The notes under the pieces are model-generated. The model did not search any database and had not been told where the DNA came from. It was given only the letters and a program-made list of their open reading frames with translations. From Membranipora membranacea (taxonomy: Eukaryota; Bryozoa; Gymnolaemata; Cheilostomatida; Membraniporidae): a stretch of 64,000 nt of DNA. The position numbers were made by a program, and so were the translations under genes. The stretch is taken from NCBI GenBank assembly GCA_914767715.1, contig OU612066.1, forward strand, positions 27,130,283-27,194,282, given 5' to 3'. Below are positions 57,901 to 64,000 of this stretch, piece after piece; within the stretch, counting starts at the first letter, position 1, and each line of letters starts with the position of its first letter.

Positions 57901-60900
57901 ATAGACATAGTAAATAATAATCGATGGGTGTGATAAAATTTGAATGTAAGAAAAAAAAGGTGGAACGATAGTGATGGGGCGGGGGGGGGGGGGGGCTGGA
58001 GGGAAACTATTTGAGATGACAATTCTGATTTACTCCCGAAATATCTAACTCAGAACTGGCACAGCAGTCAAAAAGTGTGAGTAGACTTAATCGGTGATCT
58101 CGCAAATCTTTCTTGGCCATGCTGATGCTCCTATGAAATTGATTTTACAATTTCTGTTTATCATATCAAAAGCTGTAGTTTAATGATAATTATTTGTATA
58201 TGTTATCATTTGTGATGCTTTTAAAAAAGTCATCTAGAAACTGGTGTGCTGCCTACGGCTGTGGAAATACCCCGGCAGGAAATCCTAATTTAAGCTTCCA
58301 CGCCTTCCCCAGAAATAACGAGGAGAGACTAAAGGTATGGGTTTCGGCCGTTAAACGCAAGAACTGGACTCCATCCAAATATGCTGTTCTATGTAGCGAA
58401 CATTTGAAACGAGATACATTTAGAAGGCCTCCTGGTGTGGGTGGGAGAGCTTTGCTCAAAAAGGATGCTATCCCAACAATTTTCCAATCCTTCCAACACT
58501 ATCTACAAACCCCTAAAAGTGAAGAGATATACGCTGGTCAGAATACACCATGAAACAACCAAACTCGCAGCAAACACTGACAATAAGCGCTCCAAACTGA
58601 GCAGGCTTATTGTGTTCAGTGACTCAGTCATATCTAATTTTCAGCGATCACTGATAGTGATAGTGTCTCGTTTGGAAATTTTGCAGCAATCACCGATAGT
58701 GGTAGTTTTCTAGTCTTTGACCCATCCGCAAAATTCAGTATAATCCCACAGTATATTTTTTTTTTGATAAGTAGGTGTAAGAAGTGGTTAGCTTACATTG
58801 CTCTACTAATTTGATTAATTTTAACGTATACTGCAACCAGTCATATCTAACTTTGCAATGCTCACTGATAGTGGTAGTATTTTTAATTTTTGTCGTGCCC
58901 ACAACAGCAATAGTGGTAGCCGTTAGCCTTGGTCGTGCCCTCATAAATTAGTATAATCCCGCAGTAACAGCCCTCTGTTTTGTCATGTAGTGATAAAAGT
59001 GGTTAAGTACAGGGCTGTATTTGTTTTGATAATTTTTATCTCATAAATTAAAACAGATCTAATATAATTTGGCTGGTATTATACCCTGCATGTCTTGATT
59101 TACTATATTATTTCATGGATGAGAGATTACCAAAGACTTTATATATATATATATATATATATGTCACTTACCCTAGCTTCATCATACATACATATCTGGA
59201 GTTGGCATACTCAATTTACAGCACAGATCTATTCTTCCTCATGAAGCGACAATAAAATTTGCAGTAAAATCTTTTAACAAGGAATCCAAGCTGAGCAGGT
59301 TGTGCTCAGTCATGACTAGGAATATTTATGCAAAAATCTATGATGATGGTGGTGGTGCTTTGATCTGGCTCATCCAACAAAATATTTGTGATACTGTGTT
59401 GTAGGTATTCTGTGCATTTGAATAGTAGTGGTAGAAGTGTTAAGAGTAGACGGCTGTATTTGTTTCAATATTTATTGGCTAATGATTGTAACTTATCAGG
59501 TCTGTTCTCGCTTTGGATTCGCCTAAGGAGTCAATTTTTTATACCATCTCGTGCGGAAAGGTCTTTTACATAAACTCACAAATTTTCTCTGTGTTTAAAT
59601 AATTAGGGGCCGGACAAGAGCTGATATCATGCGCGGCGTCCCTTGATTCTTCACATTATTTCATTGAATGGTATATAGTAAACTATGGCTCACAGCACAA
59701 ACTAATTACGTCATGTCGTGCTATTTAAGTGGGACAGTATTGAATGCTATTGGCCTGTCTAGGTAGTATATTAAGTCTATGGATCACACCGATTGACTAT
59801 GCATAACACAGTTACGTCAAATAGTTTAAAATATTAAGATCCGATTCTTGTCCAAACATATAAATGGAAATGGTGGTTCTTCTAATATGTTGCGACCTTT
59901 TGAAATTTTAAGTAATTAACATGCGTATTTATACTTTATAAAATAAATTCCATACAGACTCTCGAGGTACTACTCATCCATGCTTTGACACCCATCAGGT
60001 GTGGTAAGTGGCACTCTTTGCATTAGGCTGCCACTCAAACTGATAGTCTGAGTTCTTAATCTACAGGTAATTACGGGAGAGTGAATTTAACAGTGTAATG
60101 TACATTGTGCAGAGAAGACTCACTTGAGCTGTAGTTGTTGTTCCAGAAGTCGTCTCTCTTGAGTCTCAGTATCCTGTTTATTTCTCAGCTCGACGACGAT
60201 GTCGCGTAGCTCGCTCAGGCGTGTCTCCACCTGCTGACGTAACATCACACTGCTCTGCTCTGTGTGATTGGTCGCCTCTGTCTGCTTACGCATGTTATCC
60301 AACTGTAAACATTATCACCATGATGAAACGAACAATTCCCATAGTGCAATAGACAACCAAAGCAAATCTGTCAAATTGAATTTCTATCTCTTGGCATCCT
60401 AATTTCATACATTAAAGCAAACTGAGTATGATGTTTGATCAGAGACTATAGATAGAGACTAAATCTATAGTCTCTGGTTTGATACTGTTTCGAACTTACT
60501 TGCATTCCGCTTTAAAAAAGTCATTGATAGCCATGTGCCATGAAACATGATACAACTTTCAACCATTCTAAGGGCAATCTTGTGCTAAGGGTCAATGAAT
60601 CTAAACCGTAATAGAACCATTAAATAATATAATTATAGTAGTTTGATAGAGAGCAGCGCTACAGGTTGCATTGTGGGATAATCTCATTGGGCAGTAAGTC
60701 CTAAAGTCGGCTAACTTTCACCAGAGATTTGACAGAAGGTAAAATAGCTGACTGTTAAGCTCATTATAAAATGTGCTAAATCATAAATTAGTCATTAGTA
60801 GAGAGTAACATGCCAATGATCCCTGTGTGCATTCAAAGGTTGAAGCGATCTTTTTATAAAGTCTGACCATAGTGTTTTGTACACATGGGAATATAATTGT

Positions 60901-63900
60901 GTATATTTCCATTTCAACTGGCTGTACTATGGTTGATTTGCTTTGGTGACCATGCCATCACCATGCTACCACTAATAATAAAAACTACGGAACTAACATC
61001 GCACTACCGTAATCTGATACCAATATACATTACTCGAGGAACAACAAGATGCTATTATTTTAGCCCGCCATGCTAGAAAGAGATGCACATTATTACGTCT
61101 GATAGTGTGGCAAAGGCAAAAAATCTTTAATTTTGTTAGATATGATAATACTTTGCTCAGCCGCTGAAACTAAAAAAGTGAATCGACTGTCACAAACATA
61201 AAACAAATGATAGGTGCAACAATGATACAACATTCAACTGATACGATATATGCAATGCTATATACTTAGCCTTACCCTCTGAAATAGAATTTAAATACAC
61301 ATATGTAAAATATATTGACACAGAACATCTTTGTCGCCACCTTTGACTAAACACTTCATGGGAGACTACACAGAATCATGAAGATAAATCTATGATCAAC
61401 AAGGACTAATAGACTGATACAGTACAATCTTAGACGGACTTAGTACAGACTTAGCATCAGGAGTGTTTTTGCATGAATTTTGTCTAAGGACTTTTAAAGT
61501 GCAGCTATGAAACTGATGGTAGTTCAAAAGTGTCAAAGTTTCCATCTGATAATCAATGAGAATGAGAATAAGGTTTTTGCTTTGTGATAGGTTTTCTAGC
61601 AGTTGTTAACATGGAGAAGTATCTTAAATGGGCGGATATGGCCGTGTAAGTTCGATAAGAAAAGTAACTTGAGCTAATAGACTTGGTTCTTACCATTTGC
61701 CTGTTTTCCTCCTCAAGTTTTTTGCCTTTATTTTTTAAATCTGTAGTAGAGGAGTGGAACTCGACTTGTTGCTGTTCCACTTTATTCTTTGTATTTCTCA
61801 TCTCGTCTATAAGCTGATAGCTCAGCCTCTCTAGGGCCTCTTTACCTCGGGAGACTTCATCTAACTCCCGCTTCAACTCTGACATTCTAATATCAAATCA
61901 AACACCATATGTGTATTATACATGCAACATTAAATGTAGAGAAGCTGGGGGAGAGTCTCTCTCTTGCAAACTGCAAAAATCGCTATTCAATTGTGAGTTA
62001 TTCAGATGTCTTGTTCCCAAATCGCTCACAATTTGATCGAACTAAATGACTGCTGAGCAAACGATTAAGGAATGGTTTGTCCTAATTCACAGATCCAAAG
62101 AGCAAATATTTTGATAGTAGTGGTTTGACTCTTGAAACCTTACTAATTCCAATTGGCTGGGGTTAACAGTCCTTGAGTTAAATGCGTTCAGTACCAGTAT
62201 GAGAATTCTAAATGGAGGGTCATACAGGAATATCTAGGAATTCATCAATGCAATGATGACAACAGAGTTCTGTGGTATAGTGAGTTTAACCAAGGAGTTT
62301 GAGTCATTGGTTCAATTATCCAAAAGGTTTCTTACTTTTGGTTTTGTACATCTCTCCGACTAAGTAGCTCTTGTTGACTACCGAGCACCGCCTGTTCAAC
62401 ACTCTTAGTATGATTGACAAGACTAGATATGGCATTCCTCTCCTCAGCAGACTTCTCCTCTGCTCGAGCTATCCGATTGGTCAGCTGCTGCATGACATCA
62501 TTATTGGATCGAAGAGCATTTTCCAGCTGACTTCTGGAGTTGCGCTCCTCCCGTAAGAGCTCATCGCTTCGCCGAACATTGCCTGTCGGTGAGATAGATA
62601 ATTTTATGATGAGTCACTACTTGCTTTCAGCAATTCTGACTTCATGGATAGGATAACATCTTCACAATACAAGCTAAGCTAAGAATTCTCATGGAGATCA
62701 CCTTTAACTTTAATCACCTCCCGGAGAATTATTGGACATGCCACAGTAGGGAGACATCCGAGTTTCAAGATGATAAACGGCGGAGTGACCTGCAGGGAAC
62801 GTGTTGCCAATCAATGTTCTGCGGTTTCTGTCTCACTTGACCATGATTGAGAGTTCGGTCTCTTGAAATATCCTAGACTAAGTCATCATATACCAGGGAG
62901 CATTGACCGAGCGAGCAACGAGGTCATATGGTCGATAAACATGATACACTTATCTGCCAGGAAACTGGTCAATCCAATGAAAGCAACTTTACCATGTCGA
63001 GATCATTTTTAATCCGAAATCCAATGTCAGCCAATAATGTATATGGAATAGTTAATCTTTCTCCCTATGTTACAACATAACCGATACATTAAACGGGTTA
63101 GTGACCAACTGATTGCCGAAGCTCAATCCGCAAAGTAAACATTTACCTTTAAGTTCACTCTGTAACCTGACGACCTCTTCTAGCAGTGCTCTATTAGACT
63201 TTTCTGTGACATTTATTCTCGTCTCAAGCTGCCGGATCTTCTCTTCAGCCTCAAGACCATCGATCTTACCGCCACCGTGAGGAACTAGCTGATTGTGGCC
63301 GTTCACTTCTGGTGAGTTTCTTGCGGAGATTTGAGGCAACGCTCCAAACTTCGATGGAAACTGACTCGGCCTAAAAGATGTATATGACATGGTAGTTAAA
63401 CTCAATTCTAAGAAAACACTAGTCTGCTGTGATAAAACTCAGAGAAGCCTTTCCCAATACCTCCAGAGTTGCTATGAAAGAGGTAAGTGTGCTTGTATTT
63501 TCTGAACTGCATCCAAACTGAAACTGATTGTCTGCCAAGTTTTACTAAAATCTATAAGAGTGTCAATCTAATAAAGCAAATTAAATTTGTAATGTTTCTT
63601 TAAAATGGATCTCTTTAACAATACCTAATGTTTCAATTAGTCCCTTTCAACTGTTTCTTGGTTTTAATTTTATGACAAAAAGCAGAAATTATGTCCATTA
63701 TCATTTCAGTAGAAGTAAAACCTACCCTAGTCAGTTCTGCAGCATTTCATAATATTGAATTTAACACTTGCAGTTAAAATGATGAGGGTAAAGTTTGTAC
63801 TTCGATTCTATAGTAAGATTAACATCTCATCAATCAGTTCTCTTTTTTTGTTGCATGTCAAAAGCCAAAAGCGATAGCAAGTGAGTGCACATTCAAGCAA

Positions 63901-63993
63901 ACTGACACAGAGTGTATTGTGAAACACATTTAGAAAGACATAAAAATAAGAATCGGCAAACTTATTTACAAAGTCTTACCATTGACTGTACAT
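42992..63993 (-). CDS. Long coiled-coil protein with alternative C-termini
   Basis: Sixteen shared exons: 63980-63993 (MYSQ), 63147-63370, 62336-62582, 61694-61886, 60124-60302, 55517-55742, 54986-55114, 54303-54554, 53772-53873, 53150-53263, 52536-52631, 51400-51516, 50744-50938, 50380-50409, 49687-49773 and 49531-49608. They encode 761 codons. All splice sites are GT-AG and phases match. After about 50 polar residues the protein is almost continuous heptad-type coiled coil (IRQLETRINVTEKSNRALLE; ERLSYQLIDEMRN). It is broken by a Gly-rich linker (GGSVQGGGGGGGGGSTGG) and a second one (PRGGGGGAPVQLGG). The longest form then uses 47875-48056, 45834-45927, 45291-45425, 44666-44854, 43620-43846 and 42992-43121, giving 1,079 aa. 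The arrangement is reminiscent of CCDC154-like or ciliary coiled-coil proteins, but I cannot assign a family with confidence. Confidence 0.85.
43290..43445. repeat. Pair of tRNA-like segments in opposite orientation
   Basis: On the plus strand, GGTTTAAGAGCGCAGCCGCC followed by GATTTGAGCCCA is tRNA-like. On the minus strand, TTAGTTGGCCGCCTACATTC and GGGTTCAAATCCC give a second, better B box. The layout recalls the head-to-head tRNA-like centre of the element at 19893-20543. Neither folds as a convincing functional tRNA by eye. It lies in the intron between the last two exons of the longest coiled-coil isoform. Confidence 0.45.
45745..45784. repeat. Small hairpin, AGGAGTTG / CAACTCCT
   Basis: A hairpin with a loop of about 24 bases, related to those at 21561-21603 and 38707-38746. 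It lies just downstream of exon 45834-45927 in the coiled-coil gene. Confidence 0.5.
46362..46613. mobile_element. 250-bp inverted-repeat element
   Basis: Arms of about 60 bp (ATGAGGTATCTATGAGGCCT inward from the left, and its reverse complement on the right) flank a centre of about 120 bp with no ORF. It lies in the intron that separates the two competing WLK exons of the coiled-coil gene. Probably a MITE. Confidence 0.65.
47211..48056 (-). CDS. Alternative C-terminus 2 of the coiled-coil gene (WLKWKQ exon)
   Basis: Exon 47875-48056 (RGQDVDALKKEVEDVRLQIE, ending NKWSMYTAY) leaves two bases (AG). It can join exon 47211-47391, which begins RWLKWKQAWLYILWKNQ and then has an Asn/Gln/Pro-rich tail ending NLSN and TAA. 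The isoform would be 881 aa. The opening WLK segment is very similar in position and phase to the WLKFKEKLMKF exon at 45834-45927. Confidence 0.7.
48478..49101 (-). CDS. Alternative last exon 1 of the coiled-coil gene (207-aa acidic disordered tail)
   Basis: This exon enters in phase 0 after the 49531-49608 exon. It starts REEHYTSLREHLRELYG, continues the coil briefly, then runs into a Pro/Asp/Ser/Gln-rich disordered tail (KPPDSRERPPDEDPETPN) and stops at 48478. The isoform would be 968 aa. Because its stop precedes the exon at 47875-48056, it must be a terminal exon that competes with that exon. Confidence 0.7.
   Translation of the reverse strand, partial: REEHYTSLREHLRELYGVVKIPYTPTPPLTMLNTPAVSNLNIRPSADGQSYVEGMSISGKPDDAEPDPLIGSDNPTDQPIKEEDQQSDNDVDEKQSDDEKSPTPSQQAEQGPARSPVFLTETKNPTDDKPMDRPDSQPPDREGQSPLHPASREKPQGEDNQSLSSDKPPDSRERPPDEDPETPNHRSDDQSEKDKTEQPDDSSKPVD
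57205..57225. repeat. (TA)n microsatellite in the left inverted arm
   Basis: A run of about ten TA units has a counterpart at about 59140-59162 in the right arm. The run borders an inward-facing copy of the element terminus. Confidence 0.8.
57594..58553 (+). CDS. THAP-domain protein encoded by the P-like element
   Basis: Two exons, 57594-57725 and 58230-58553, join in phase 0 to give 151 aa. Exon 1 encodes a Ser/Asp/Gln-rich repeat (SSSQDDNLA units). Exon 2 carries a complete-looking C2CH THAP zinc finger: CAAYGC, then HAFP, a Trp in the helix region (VWVSAVKRKNW), then CSEHL and DTF, closing with the AIPTIF box. The frame stops 16 residues later. In P-element transposases the THAP domain binds the transposon's own ends, and short THAP-only products can repress transposition. 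The acceptor at 58229 has a weak pyrimidine tract, so exon 2 could instead start at an internal ATG. Confidence 0.75.
57625..57715 (+). repeat. 30-bp coding tandem repeat in the THAP ORF
   Basis: About three units of a 30-bp repeat with core CCTCATCTTCACAAGATGAT encode SSSQDDNLAA. A further copy occurs outside the ORF at about 57470-57490 (CTGTCTCATCTTCACAAGTA), so the array may once have been longer or the start may have moved. Confidence 0.75.
58625..58970. repeat. Subterminal direct repeats inside the P-like element
   Basis: A block with CAGTCATATCTAA, CACTGATAGTG and GTATAATCCCACAGTA occurs twice, about 210 bp apart (from about 58625 and from about 58838). Short TGATAGTGGTAGT motifs recur. 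Such subterminal repeats often bind the element's own THAP protein, but that is inference. Confidence 0.6.
60430..60482. repeat. Intronic hairpin
   Basis: CAGAGACTATAGAT and ATCTATAGTCTCTG form a near-perfect 14-bp stem, in the intron of the coiled-coil gene just upstream of exon 60124-60302. No role can be assigned. Confidence 0.55.
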
Positions 63994-64000
63994 GGCGTTA

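Larger units (their letters stand above)
56578..59789 (+). mobile_element. P-element-like DNA transposon with ~0.8-kb terminal inverted repeats
   Basis: The element spans 56586-59781 (3,196 bp) and is flanked by a perfect 8-bp duplication, GATCACAC (56578-56585 and 59782-59789). The ends read CATAGACTTAATATACTACC in both orientations. The inverted arms run about 56586-57361 and 59006-59781. An 8-bp target duplication with CA...TG ends and an internal THAP-domain ORF points to the P superfamily. No RNase H-like transposase core follows the THAP domain, so it is internally deleted or non-autonomous. It is inserted in intron 5 of the coiled-coil gene, opposite to the gene. Confidence 0.85.

Noticed and set aside
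1-64000. CRISPR arrays, bacterial operons, riboswitches or prophage
   Set aside because: The window is clearly animal nuclear DNA. The only tandem arrays are microsatellites and minisatellites without spacer structure.

Overview
This is intron-rich, AT-rich nuclear DNA of an animal, probably a non-bilaterian or other invertebrate. Split genes use GT-AG introns of about 0.2-4 kb. They include an ALG6 N-glycosylation glucosyltransferase and a tumour-protein-D52 (TPD52) family gene, and the region is full of eukaryotic transposons. The species cannot be fixed from the sequence. I checked exon borders by hand: splice sites and reading phase agree across each main gene model.

Layout. (1) About 1-13,360, minus strand: an unrecognised multi-exon gene. 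Its first three exons encode about 464 aa. It then runs into an array of small exons that repeats a three-exon module (A-B-C), and it leaves the window at the left edge. Two stretches about 8.4 kb apart (1-1,860 and 8,368-10,300) are near-identical copies, each carrying two small exons and a 1-kb inverted-repeat element. (2) 13,361-17,274: no host gene. It holds a 5S rRNA-like sequence and a 1.9-kb element with long inverted ends flanked by TTAA. (3) 17,275-27,474, minus strand: a complete 14-exon ALG6 gene (486 aa). One intron holds a foldback element and a 5'-truncated LINE. (4) 28,726-38,160, plus strand: a complete TPD52-family gene transcribed away from ALG6 across a 1.25-kb shared upstream region. 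It has a mutually exclusive exon pair and an intronic 22-bp minisatellite that resembles ZNF143/Staf sites. (5) 38,161-42,991: 3' UTR, two small divergent ORFs, and a decayed duplicate of the TPD52 last exon. (6) 42,992-63,993, minus strand: a long coiled-coil gene with 16 shared exons (761 codons) and three alternative C-terminal ends. Its fifth intron holds a 3.2-kb P-element-like transposon with an 8-bp target duplication, about 0.8-kb inverted ends and a two-exon THAP-domain ORF.

The known genes do unrelated jobs: ER lipid-linked oligosaccharide assembly, membrane trafficking, and probably a cytoskeletal or ciliary coiled coil. The most unusual content is the exon-module array in the first gene, the alternative C-termini of the coiled-coil gene, and the variety of long-inverted-repeat elements, especially the THAP-only P-like element.
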